Part shown: positions 63,901 to 64,000 of the stretch, one piece after another
How the letters are laid out: each line of letters starts with the position of its first letter
Numbering within the stretch: position 1 is the stretch's first letter
Assembly: GCA_903813345.2 (NCBI GenBank)
Contig: CAIIXF020000009.1
Coordinates: forward strand, 5,762,030 to 5,826,029
DNA from: Owenia fusiformis
Lineage: Eukaryota; Annelida; Polychaeta; Sabellida; Oweniidae
Length of the DNA: 64,000 bases
Direction: 5' to 3'
Made by a program: the position numbers and the translations under genes
The notes under the pieces: model-generated
Databases searched by the model: none
Told to the model about the DNA's origin: nothing
What the model saw: the letters and a program-made list of their open reading frames with translations, nothing else

Positions 63901-64000
63901 CCTGTAGATATGAGCCATATCCAGAAAAAACATAACATAGTAATCATCACATTGTCATTTTCTCATTTTTGTTAACCTTGGTTGTAGATACCAAGTATTA
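18868..64000 (+). CDS. Unconventional myosin heavy chain, motor domain part (15 exons, 3' end beyond window)
   Basis: An actin-based motor ATPase. Fifteen GT-AG exons join in consistent phase to 642 codons (numbered from the ATG at 18879). Hallmarks in order are VAVNPYKYF (57-65), the P-loop GESGAGKT (107-114), switch I NDNSSRFG (157-164), switch II DIFGFE (380-385) and [13 protein letters not shown] (from 581). The window closes at RYQVL, just before the converter. The exon sequence between switch II and the end ([35 protein letters not shown]) resembles MyTH4-FERM myosins (classes VII, X, XV, XXII), closest in memory to XV, but the tail that would settle the class is not here. The N-terminal SH3-like region is absent or lies in an unseen upstream exon. 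Introns are 0.3-13.5 kb and rich in repeats. Confidence 0.97.
19450..19513 (+). CDS. Myosin exon 2
   Basis: Residues 23-44, [20 protein letters not shown] plus Tyr, the usual L.E...L.NL..RY segment ahead of the first motor strand. Acceptor TGTTTCCAG, donor GTGAGTAC. The exon starts in phase 2 and ends in phase 0. The donor is followed by further GTGAGTAC-like words (see the array at 19514-19745). Confidence 0.95.
19514..19745. repeat. Degenerate array of donor-like words after exon 2
   Basis: The intron start TATGTGAGTACC is echoed at about 19603 (CATGTGAGTAAC), 19628 (ATGTGAGTACAT), 19648 (TTGTGAGTACCAAATATTC), 19672 (GCTAGTACCAAATATTT) and 19697 (GTATGAGTACTG). Spacing is irregular at about 20-27 bp and copies are diverged. 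Confidence 0.5.
20017..20120. repeat. Pogo/Tigger-like terminal relic
   Basis: GCAGTGAAACCTGTCTAATC followed by CGAACACC, GTGTTCAGATCAG and GTGTTCACATTT is the complement-oriented counterpart of 13020-13210. No coding part is present. The rest of this intron, 19750-21000, shows nothing else recognisable. Confidence 0.5.
21008..21117 (+). CDS. Myosin exon 3
   Basis: Residues 45-80: [20 protein letters not shown], then [17 protein letters not shown]. It contains the invariant ..[12 protein letters not shown] motif of the nucleotide-site strand. Acceptor TTTGTAG, donor GTAAGTAA; the final codon is split (phase 2). Confidence 0.97.
21429..21678. repeat. MITE-like repeat with G/C runs, complete-looking copy
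   Basis: It starts CACTGGCTGATCCAGGGGG and ends CTTCTGGATCCGCCAGTG, so its ends are inverted repeats. The interior has GGGCCTTTTTGGGCATAAC as in the 4182 copy. It is non-coding, inside the myosin intron 21118-21934. Confidence 0.7.
21935..22009 (+). CDS. Myosin exon 4
   Basis: Residues 81-105, [20 protein letters not shown] then VIVI, the PPHLFAIA..AY helix that leads into the P-loop. Acceptor ATTTTAG, donor GTATGGTA; it splits the Ser codon (AG|T) just before the Walker A loop. Confidence 0.97.
22010..23404. other. Intron 4-5
   Basis: The only clear structure is the minisatellite at 22857-23065. The remainder is AT-rich with no supported gene. Both-strand open frames over the minisatellite are by-products of its 18-nt periodicity. 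Confidence 0.8.
22857..23065. repeat. Minisatellite, 18-nt unit (ATAGGTGAGGCAAATGTA)
   Basis: About eleven copies of TAGGTGAGGCAAATGTAA, two with an extra ATG-containing insertion. Every unit contains GGTGAG, a strong donor-like word in + orientation, although the nearest exon edges show no resemblance to the unit. Confidence 0.95.
23405..23605 (+). CDS. Myosin exon 5 (P-loop and switch I)
   Basis: Residues 106-172. It begins [19 protein letters not shown], the ATP-binding Walker A loop, and includes [19 protein letters not shown] and [14 protein letters not shown], the switch I loop that senses the gamma-phosphate. All catalytic residues (Lys113, Thr114, Asn157, Ser160-161, Arg162) are present, so the ATPase looks intact. 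Acceptor TTTGCCAG, donor GTGAGTAG, split Asn codon. Confidence 0.98.
23906..25211. mobile_element. Non-autonomous TA-flanked DNA element, with a nested MITE
   Basis: The left end CCCTTAGGAAAAATGTTATG and right end CATAACATTTTTCCTAAGGG are perfect inverted repeats, flanked by TA on both sides (23904-23905, 25212-25213). Subterminal ACCCATAA/TTATGGGT words are repeated many times near each end. Inside, 24407-24665 is a second inverted-repeat element (CCCTGGC... GGAAAATATGTGTACAT against ATGTACACATATTTTACC ... GCCAGGG). No transposase frame exists. Confidence 0.8.
25265..25442 (+). CDS. Myosin exon 6
   Basis: Residues 173-232: [20 protein letters not shown], then [15 protein letters not shown]-like sequence ending DKYFYLQQ. 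The E(K)SRIV and [11 protein letters not shown] motifs are universal in myosin motors. Acceptor TTCTTTCAG, donor GTGCAACA, which is a weak donor after CAACAG. It ends in phase 0. Confidence 0.97.
25801..26076 (+). CDS. Myosin exon 7
   Basis: Residues 233-324: [40 protein letters not shown] and [14 protein letters not shown]...AL..L.F...E...IF.ILA.VLHLGN is the conserved core helix pair of the upper 50-kDa subdomain. Acceptor TTCATTCAG, donor GTATGTCA; both ends in phase 0. Confidence 0.97.
26577..26635 (+). CDS. Myosin exon 8 (source of the donor array)
   Basis: Residues 325-343, [19 protein letters not shown] then Arg split across the junction. (R)..PLS..QA.DARDA is a conserved motor segment. 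Acceptor TTTTTACACAG, donor GTATGTAC. The last 30 nt (26606-26635) plus the donor are repeated six more times downstream. Confidence 0.95.
26606..27480 (+). repeat. Tandem array of exon 8 3' end plus 5' splice site (121/129-bp unit)
   Basis: The junction GCAAG|GTATG occurs at 26631, 26760, 26881, 27010, 27132, 27261 and 27390, spaced 129, 121, 129, 122, 129 and 129 bp. Each copy carries the 30-nt exon end (ACTATCCATAGA(C/T)CAAGC...ATGCAAG) followed by GTATGTACAG. Copies are almost identical; frequent differences are a synonymous GAC/GAT and one GGA-to-GAA change. The intervening sequence includes GGGTCAATTGAAACACATGT. Use of a downstream donor would add TAT GTA CAG and then a stop after about 10 codons. 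Confidence 0.97.
27536..28410. repeat. 33-nt tandem array (TAGTCTCCACACCACACATGG), interrupted
   Basis: Units of CACACCACACATGGTGACAT plus ATTGTTATAGTCTC occur four times before 27681 and four times after 28269. They are an expansion of the GTCACCACC...GGTGACAT dispersed repeat. The split is caused by insertion of the 587-bp element at 27682-28268. Confidence 0.95.
27682..28268. mobile_element. hAT-type MITE with 8-bp target duplication
   Basis: The ends TAGAGGTGTCAA and TTGACACCACTA are inverted repeats of hAT form. GTCTCCAC is present on both sides (27674-27681 and 28269-28276) as an exact 8-bp duplication. Subterminal palindromes TTAACCGGTTAACCGG and CCGGTTAACCGGTTAA lie near both ends. 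No transposase is encoded. The interior has a direct repeat (TTTCCCGCGCTTACTT, CAATCAGCAACTTTAATCCC). Confidence 0.9.
28620..29060. repeat. Second copy of the GGCCATTTT dispersed repeat
   Basis: It shares GATTTTGTTCATATTTGATA, CATGACACACTGTC and the end GCAGCCATGGCTGTTCGATG with the block at 540-1500. It is diverged and non-coding. Confidence 0.75.
29840..31010. repeat. AGGTCA-type repeat disrupted by a GC-rich element
   Basis: The outer parts (29840-29940, 30810-31000) are complement-oriented relatives of the 7180-8050 unit. Between them, about 29944-30806, an element opens TATCGCACTTTGAAAAAGTG and closes CTTCAAAGTGCGATATTTAT, so its ends are complementary. It contains a GGGCGGGC run (29996-30045) and two-fold repeated TTGTCATCAAATTTCCAGGA / CAAGAGCAGACTA blocks. 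Its 5' end is repeated alone at 32674-32712. Confidence 0.7.
31112..31290. repeat. 91-bp tandem duplication
   Basis: ATCTATCAAACATGTTAAC...AATCCCACTGGGTACAT is followed directly by a second copy with only a few differences. It is probably a simple local duplication. Confidence 0.9.
32425..32602. repeat. MITE copy 2 with inverted ends (AGTCACATTTG)
   Basis: The left end CCTAAGTCACATTTGATCTA and right end GAGCAAATGTGATTGAGGCT are complementary, and the middle matches the copy at 14382-14562 (CAGCATAAAATATAG, TCGATTTTCTATATTAATTT). Confidence 0.75.
32903..33037. repeat. Palindromic MITE
   Basis: ATAGTAGCCCAGACAGAATT...GTTCAAGGGTCAC pairs with GTGACCCTTGAAC...AATTCTGTCCGGGCTACTAT across a loop of about 55 nt. 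Arms are about 40 bp with one or two mismatches. Confidence 0.85.
33792..34202. repeat. MITE with inverted repeats AGGGGAGGCATCAAAAG
   Basis: The left arm AAGGGGAGGCATCAAAAG...AAAAACTAAATAAATCTAGT pairs with the right arm ACTAGATTTATTAGTTTTTG...CTTTTGATGCCTCCCCT. Arms are about 50 bp. Both arms are followed inwards by C runs on the + strand (a 15-base C run at 33857; ACCCCCTCCCCCTTA near 34137). Confidence 0.85.
34875..36341 (+). CDS. Cys-loop ligand-gated channel, nicotinic acetylcholine receptor alpha-like subunit (single exon)
   Basis: The 488-residue product has a hydrophobic signal peptide (residues 1-24), a ligand-binding domain, four membrane segments and a cytoplasmic loop. The Cys-loop is C158[14 protein letters not shown]172 with the standard 13-residue spacing. 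Binding loops are visible: loop [10 protein letters not shown] (113-121), loop B GSWSYHG with W179, and loop [12 protein letters not shown] whose vicinal cysteines 222-223 mark an alpha-type, acetylcholine-binding subunit. M1 starts near [10 protein letters not shown]2 follows GER and has L9', with Glu at -1', expected for a cation channel; position 6' is Met rather than the usual Thr/Ser. M4 lies near the C-terminus. It is most like the alpha7 group. The ATG at 34875 is preferred because [12 protein letters not shown] opens a signal peptide. It is intronless, unlike most receptor genes, and lies in the same orientation inside a myosin intron; a possible 5'-UTR acceptor (TTTACCAG) lies near 34741. 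AATAAA follows at 36358. Confidence 0.93.
   Translation: MKMWRIWSLVYFELYIWCFTSGNTLNSKGYDILLHDHLLKDYLVTSRPAASEHDLINVTTDIALNQIRELNEPKRFLQTVVWFRFYWTDFRLQWEPQDYGNLTEIRFMKSEIWVPDIMLYNNADEHRSSIQLYSDVLITSYHTGYTIWLVPGVVKTSCQIDMTFYPFDTQQCEIQIGSWSYHGFQLDLHLKNPTGDKYNFLEHGEWDFVAFPAKRNVIYYGCCPEPYVDATFTAILRRKSMFYIYNLILPCTLVLVVSMSGFLLPIESGERAQLSVMLLLSMIVLQLSIASDIPSQSDVIPIVSQFLGTITFIMCCSVILSIGSIALHFKGIHGKEVPEVVQKIVIQYMGRFVGIKFKSHHDFIIENDTRHCRCKNNNFNLEERNLDDTGKRDSERRHFDIEIIESNENSTATRVFKKELKDIYKMIDHMNKDRQAKENEQRDLEKCRNDWAKVAVVIDRYMLLAEFVGALTASLLIFLNQDRNYYLD
36358..36363 (+). terminator. Candidate polyadenylation signal of the receptor gene
   Basis: AATAAA lies 17 bp after the stop codon, so cleavage there would leave a very short 3' UTR. 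Other signals further on are possible. Confidence 0.35.
38205..38458. repeat. 52-nt AT-rich minisatellite
   Basis: Five nearly identical copies of ATTGTAATGATTATTATAAA + CATTTGTAATAATTGTTGTA + ATTAAATAATTG. The nearest exon is 1.7 kb away and shows no similarity to it. Confidence 0.95.
40130..40253 (+). CDS. Myosin exon 9 (ends with switch II)
   Basis: Residues 344-385: [25 protein letters not shown] and [18 protein letters not shown] is switch II, whose Gly/Glu position water for ATP hydrolysis; it is intact. Acceptor TTATTCCAG completes the Arg codon from exon 8 (..DAR|DA..). Donor GTAAAGAC follows the Glu codon (phase 0). Confidence 0.98.
40550..42165 (+). repeat. About 31-nt minisatellite resembling an interior segment of exon 10
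   Basis: About 50 units of GGTATTATATGCCAATGAAA + GCCTTTACTTTT with variants (GGCATAATATTCCAATAAAA, AGCTTTACC, and higher-order repeats of two and more units). It ends 77 bp before exon 10. The exon segment 42274-42306 (GTATTA-AC-TATGCCAACGAG + AGCCTTCACTTCT) matches the unit along its whole length apart from a 2-nt gap and four transitions, three of them at third codon positions. The whole unit therefore appears to be an exon copy. Confidence 0.9.
42243..42470 (+). CDS. Myosin exon 10
   Basis: Residues 386-461: [20 protein letters not shown] + [15 protein letters not shown], then [15 protein letters not shown] and [28 protein letters not shown]...FN is the relay-helix region universal in myosins. 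Acceptor ATATATTTAG, donor GTATTTTT; both ends in phase 0. It has an array on each side, one apparently copied from its own interior. Confidence 0.97.
42492..42893 (+). repeat. 33-nt minisatellite directly downstream of exon 10
   Basis: About 12 units of CACTTCACCAATAAGTGCAT + GTACCACTCATGT start 22 bp into the intron. The unit is a multiple of three and contains no stop, so the exon 10 reading frame stays open through it to 42893. Retention would append a His/Cys-rich 11-residue repeat ([11 protein letters not shown]). I see no resemblance between the unit and exon 10. Confidence 0.95.
43330..43450. repeat. Dispersed repeat, inverted relative to 19150-19270
   Basis: GAGCCTGGCCATAGGAAAAC...GAGCCAAAAATATGTCCACG...CCGACTTTTTGGTCTATATA is the complement of the 19150-19270 copy (GACCAAAAAGTCGGA...GCCAGGCTC). 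The rest of intron 10-11 (42900-44640) contains a palindromic block at about 44300-44490 built of repeated CTGTATTG/CAATACAG words and a copy of the GTCACCACC family at 44640-44760. Confidence 0.7.
44780..44905 (+). CDS. Myosin exon 11
   Basis: Residues 462-503: [20 protein letters not shown], then [26 protein letters not shown] is the conserved strand after the actin-binding loop. Acceptor TATTTTTAG, donor GTAAGTCTATGG; both ends in phase 0. The donor sequence is echoed many times in the following intron. Confidence 0.97.
44906..46783 (+). repeat. Minisatellite of exon 11 donor-like sequence, split by an insertion
   Basis: The intron opens AAT|GTAAGTCTATGGTATTC. Variants follow at about 44965 (AATGCAAGTGTATGGTATT), 45010 (CTGTAAGTTTATGATATTCC), 45039, then after the insertion at 46610 (GTGTAAGTTTATGGTATTCC), 46640, 46672, 46700 and 46757; more distant ones are at 53340-53640. 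Unit length is about 28-33 nt. Many copies keep a perfect GTAAGT. Confidence 0.8.
45068..46588. mobile_element. Unclassified 1.5 kb insertion with terminal palindrome
   Basis: Both sides continue the donor-like array, so this block was inserted into it. 45072-45206 is a large imperfect palindrome (TATTGAATTCTG...GTATTCACC / GGTGAATAC...CAGAATTCAATATT). The right part repeats GGTGAATACAC and TATATATTTTTAG. CG dinucleotides are commoner than in the flanks. No long open frame supports a protein (the 103-codon - strand frame at 46059-46370 is unconvincing). Confidence 0.5.
47269..47420 (+). repeat. DIRS left inverted terminal repeat
   Basis: It runs from CAATTACATACAATCCAACC to GTATTCATATTTAAT and is complementary to 52765-52900 (TTACTCCCCTTATTTGGAGT, GGCCAATATCGATCCCCAAC). 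The outermost approximately 15 bp differ from the right end, as is typical of the family. Confidence 0.93.
47560..49224 (+). CDS. DIRS ORF1, Gag-like protein
   Basis: A 554-residue frame from a good ATG. The first 200 residues are Ser/Arg/Pro-rich (RSRSP, RSPSR, Ser runs), the middle (about 220-470) is a more ordered helical part ([40 protein letters not shown]), and the last 60 residues are strongly basic ([17 protein letters not shown] and [15 protein letters not shown]). This position and composition match the putative nucleic-acid-binding Gag of DIRS elements. No zinc knuckle is visible. It overlaps the start of the RT frame by about 70 bp in a different frame. It looks intact. Confidence 0.85.
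   Translation: MAEQGSIQGEITSELNLNGPSTSSTLTGNEVINDVSLATTSVTDYVQSLVEEAVTRKMATLGNRPPTRPPSDRRSPSSSYLHNSEYSLPREQSPRSSKKAVETGKRGNDSHRNDTKFRDYNYSATHHVDVSRSTFRNRSRSPVSQLRSPSRLSHHSYSHTNRPSDSSPSRISGTSRQGTQNSRSIINNFSSNISQSQNSDSKPRILDSDDNEPSKSKSSEEEAVLLVHSLWDSTISALEIDQVNSSTNSKESLTRVALQKVDESSVTKASLPCPPVFHQLVQNINNQISSATSGFNTKGKLFRIKSSNYRLAKGDDSVVRPLKLNNSLGNLVPNDKTFSDFFKNADTKTQLSNKNWKGLEENLRAVLQPLVYSEWYIGSVSKLVTQLTAHLSNNTDPLVTQLLDSIGDLLLRGSTASVTATEGILKTLTNSALLQRDLIQEQVPTRFRESMRVLPVEHTSTTLYPESQLKDLVDSASSNLTNQALVTLAQSSSRSSKDKDRSQRQSRSDYRKKSSNKDWSKSQDKPKSDFRDSKKKYDNKGGKHFNKDNRFSKK
49151..51319 (+). pseudogene. DIRS ORF2, reverse transcriptase-RNase H with one in-frame stop
   Basis: A single frame runs from the ORF1 overlap to 51319 but carries TAA at 49466-49468, about 20 codons before the RT core. 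Upstream of the stop, [19 protein letters not shown] is the conserved DIRS leader; downstream come KNAVEEVL and [20 protein letters not shown]. Counting from codon 49529, RT catalytic residues are Asp49 (SLDLRDAY) and the YLDD box (113-116). RNase H has Asp280, Glu315, Asp340 and Asp391. All catalytic residues are kept, so the stop is the only obvious lesion: recent inactivation, a sequence error, or readthrough. Frames after 51319 belong to the recombinase. Confidence 0.9.
49303..52215 (+). CDS. DIRS ORF3, tyrosine recombinase
   Basis: This frame is open for 970 codons, although the recombinase itself probably occupies only about codons 605-970 (from near 51115): [20 protein letters not shown] begins the core-binding part. 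The catalytic domain shows Arg in [12 protein letters not shown] (near 775), the His-x-x-Arg box [14 protein letters not shown] (908-911) and the nucleophile region [13 protein letters not shown] (about 943-944). GKRRSD and HETR are the DIRS-type versions of these boxes. It overlaps ORF2 in another frame; the first 600 codons are Ser/Thr/Pro-rich and may be only a shadow of RT coding. The actual start is uncertain. Confidence 0.88.
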   Translation: MEAVNGRSVYTEDDPGRIHPTDEFNCDVMHRTKPVRVFNIEQSSSFQQSGRGPSVKECCRRSSKQTFPRVLQQSIFGQEEEWRRQTRHQFENFKSSLNSSQIQNGNSTAVHDLLPTRRMGSILGPSGCLSSYNDERELPEVSPFCRQRKNSAISSPAFRSGNSTDDIHQDPGTPSLILPQARDKTPPVFRRLVNPRSIATGSLRSPMDCDDGDGKPWLHHQSQEIAVDSVADLRLCRCTVGPSSRDVLSPPGQNRQNSTPNRLVPHRKSSNSQAVDVSSGITGISRETSPTGEITHEVPPTMPVSELVSTQRSIGQDDNSRLYCKIGPVVVESRPASGERDDFSSIFTRSDNIHRCFNSDVGCSHGSEHIERVLWKLVPIRIQQPHKLAGTKSHTESPSTLSDSPPRKDGVNLCRQHNCDNLPQQTRGNTVSKTDRVISTDMVMGRFTSSPSSCKTCARSTESKSRSVEPGKPDSCDRMVLTSSSCQTDVQDMGNSKSRHDGDMLQQPTTSVCLTNTRSSSLGNRRSIPKLAKSSSVHLSPHPSDRISSTKDKGSRLFSSSNPSKMAESAVVPRTIGSSSGLSKGNPPMEETSQNAKKSDLPSKSRTFPSSRLQTLTKSLTQKGFSTQVSKRIASDARRPSTNRVYDAKWKKFSIWCSERNLDPCTVSVPEIADFLLYLHSVKKLTVSTIEGYRTVINQVLQQSSGTSLSSTQEISDLIHSFKLEDAQPKDLMPKWDLVFVLHELTKPPFEPMSTADLKHVSWKTLFLLLLASGKRRSDIHAIDIRRIQWTRNNLEAVLFPFVGFLPKSLNCAEGQSRFQPITIKSLANFVGNETPDKFLCPVRVLRYYLQATVPIRGSRNRLFIPFKKGSSSDVHPNTLSSWVKQLLNYVYKNASEESKLQGKIRPHETRAISSSLALQANASLTALFKRCSWASHNTFTSYYLRDVTVMEKGMHKLGPVVLAGTLCNF
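52611..52701 (+). repeat. DIRS internal complementary region (ICR)
   Basis: 52611-52647 is a perfect complement of the left end 47269-47305, and 52646-52701 is a perfect 56-nt complement of the right end 52886-52941. The two halves overlap by two bases (TG), giving the sequence of a joined-end circle. Confidence 0.95.
52765..52941 (+). repeat. DIRS right inverted terminal repeat
   Basis: ATTAAATATGAATACATAAT through GGAGTAAGCATATGTCATGG is the complement of the left repeat. It then has its own extension AATTAATAGAAAATTTACTG ending TTTCTCA, which only the ICR matches. Confidence 0.93.
53855..54550. repeat. Two copies of a tRNA-like SINE
   Basis: At 53855-53985, GATAGCAAGTTGCTACTAC precedes GATGGCTCAGTTGGAAGAGC (A-box-like) and TCCTTGGTTTGATGTCC (B-box-like). 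At 54428-54545 the same order recurs (AATAGCAAGTTGCTACTGC, GTATTGATAGTATCAGACTC, CTGGATTCAATTCCC). Neither folds as a proper tRNA. Confidence 0.55.
55098..55192. repeat. Palindromic MITE
   Basis: AAATTATATCGGGCCCCG pairs with GGCCCCGATGTAATTT; the inner parts (TACTACTACTATACCG) are less symmetric. Confidence 0.6.
56188..56438. repeat. Foldback element, about 80-bp arms
   Basis: 56190-56273 (ATTGGAACAAAATGACATAA ... GAAATTTTGGTTGATTTAA) pairs with 56356-56435 (TTAAATCAACCAAAATTTTC ... GCTATTTTGTTCCAAC) around an 85-nt spacer. There are several mismatches, so it is not fresh. Confidence 0.85.
57232..57309 (+). CDS. Myosin exon 12
   Basis: Residues 504-529, [20 protein letters not shown] then TDSNNQ. 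V.NFLDKN.D..R.D...L is conserved across myosins at the lower 50-kDa/loop 2 side. Acceptor GTATGTTTTCAG, donor GTATATTT; both ends in phase 0. Confidence 0.96.
57310..58909. other. Intron 12-13
   Basis: A 1.6 kb AT-rich intron. I see no gene, no clear transposon ends and no tandem array here; open frames on either strand are short and without motifs. Confidence 0.7.
58910..59064 (+). CDS. Myosin exon 13 (loop 2 region)
   Basis: Residues 530-580: [35 protein letters not shown] and [13 protein letters not shown]. The basic, Ser/Thr-rich middle corresponds to loop 2, the actin-affinity loop; TPTV.A.F..SL..LM..M.RCNPFF is the following helix. Acceptor ATGTTTTAG, donor GTAGTGTT; the Arg codon is split. 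Confidence 0.95.
59717..60690. repeat. Dispersed element with CCGTCCGTC run and GTTCGTTGGGATTTGCTAC end
   Basis: It starts TTATCCCAACGAACGAAGTT, then a CCGTCCGTCAGT microsatellite. An approximately 290-bp block (TTTAGATCTTTCTGAAGTAT ... CAAAATGG) follows twice (59850-60110 and 60300-60560). It closes TTCGTTGGGATTTGCTACTC. The end words resemble those near 1440-1550. Non-coding. Confidence 0.7.
60700..62085 (+). repeat. Tandem array of 3' splice site plus exon 14 start (32-nt unit, about 43 copies)
   Basis: The unit is TTGAATTGTATTTCAG|ATGCAACCCATTCCTA. The TTTCAG and the following 13-14 nt (ATGCAACCCATTC) are identical to the true acceptor and first bases of exon 14, which form the last unit of the array (62060-62085). 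Units vary in TTTCAG/TTTTAG, CCCATTC/CTCATTTA and a few others; higher-order repeats of 3-5 units are visible near 61680-61880. Joining exon 13 to an upstream copy gives a frameshift or a stop within two units. Confidence 0.97.
62072..62242 (+). CDS. Myosin exon 14 (its first bases are the array unit)
   Basis: Residues 581-637: [40 protein letters not shown] and [24 protein letters not shown] is the conserved strand; QLRY.G...TI.IRR.GYP.R is the SH1/SH2 helix region, with both usual structural motifs present. Acceptor ATATTTCAG, donor GTGAGTAA; split Arg codon at both ends. Confidence 0.97.
62250..62745 (+). repeat. 27-nt minisatellite directly after exon 14
   Basis: About 18 highly uniform copies of TATAGCTTAAAGGGATATTC + CTTGTTT begin 8 bp into the intron. 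The unit has no donor and I find no convincing match to the exon. The uniformity suggests recent homogenisation. Confidence 0.97.
63179..63904. mobile_element. Mariner-type MITE (CAGGGTGGG ends)
   Basis: The ends CAGGGTGGGGCAAAAAACGT and GAACATTTTTGGCCCACCCT are inverted repeats, flanked by TA on both sides (63177-63178, 63905-63906). Its first eight bases match the start of the 5364 mariner element, suggesting a common transposase family, but the interior is non-coding and different. Confidence 0.8.
63988..64000 (+). CDS. Myosin exon 15 (cut by window end)
   Basis: The acceptor TTGGTTGTAG is followed by 13 nt that complete Arg and encode Tyr-Gln-Val-Leu, matching the myosin FIDRY..L motif before the converter. 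Short, but phase and motif both fit. Confidence 0.85.

Overview
The window is animal (metazoan) nuclear DNA: AT-rich, with GT-AG introns, long introns full of small DNA transposons, tRNA-derived short repeats and many minisatellites. The dispersed repeats and the DIRS retrotransposon fit a marine invertebrate, but nothing in the sequence lets me name a phylum. All strongly supported genes read on the + strand.

Layout. 1-18867 is 5' flank, or a long first intron, of the main gene. It holds dispersed repeats, an internally deleted mariner element (5364-6396), a 110-165 bp tandem repeat rich in AGGTCA half-sites (7180-8050), a broken coding remnant on the - strand (10361-10765) and one possible stray exon (5135-5263). 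From 18868 to the window end runs a single unconventional myosin heavy-chain gene. I could place 15 exons whose phases all join, giving 642 codons of motor domain: P-loop at residues 107-114, switch I about 157-164, switch II 380-385. The converter, neck and tail lie beyond the window. Nested on the same strand in the 13.5 kb intron after the SIDQALDAR exon is an intronless nicotinic-acetylcholine-receptor-like alpha subunit gene (34875-36341). The 12.3 kb intron after the HYAGPITYN exon contains a structurally complete DIRS retrotransposon (47269-52941). It has a Gag-like ORF, RT/RNase H with one in-frame stop, a tyrosine recombinase, inverted terminal repeats and an internal complementary region. 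It sits inside a smaller DNA element with an apparent 8-bp target duplication (46784-53321), which itself sits inside a minisatellite.

The most unusual feature is a group of tandem arrays in the myosin gene whose units are copies of that gene's own exon edges. About seven copies carry the last 30 nt of one exon plus its 5' splice site (26606-27480). About 43 copies of a 32-nt unit carry a 3' splice site plus the first 14 nt of the next exon (60700-62085). About 50 copies of a roughly 31-nt unit resemble an interior exon segment coding for YANESLHF, placed upstream of that exon (40550-42165). Arrays repeating the intron-start sequence follow two other exons (44906-46783; weaker at 19514-19745). 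Two further arrays start within 25 bp of donor sites but do not resemble exon sequence. This splice-junction minisatellite pattern is my main candidate for something undescribed.
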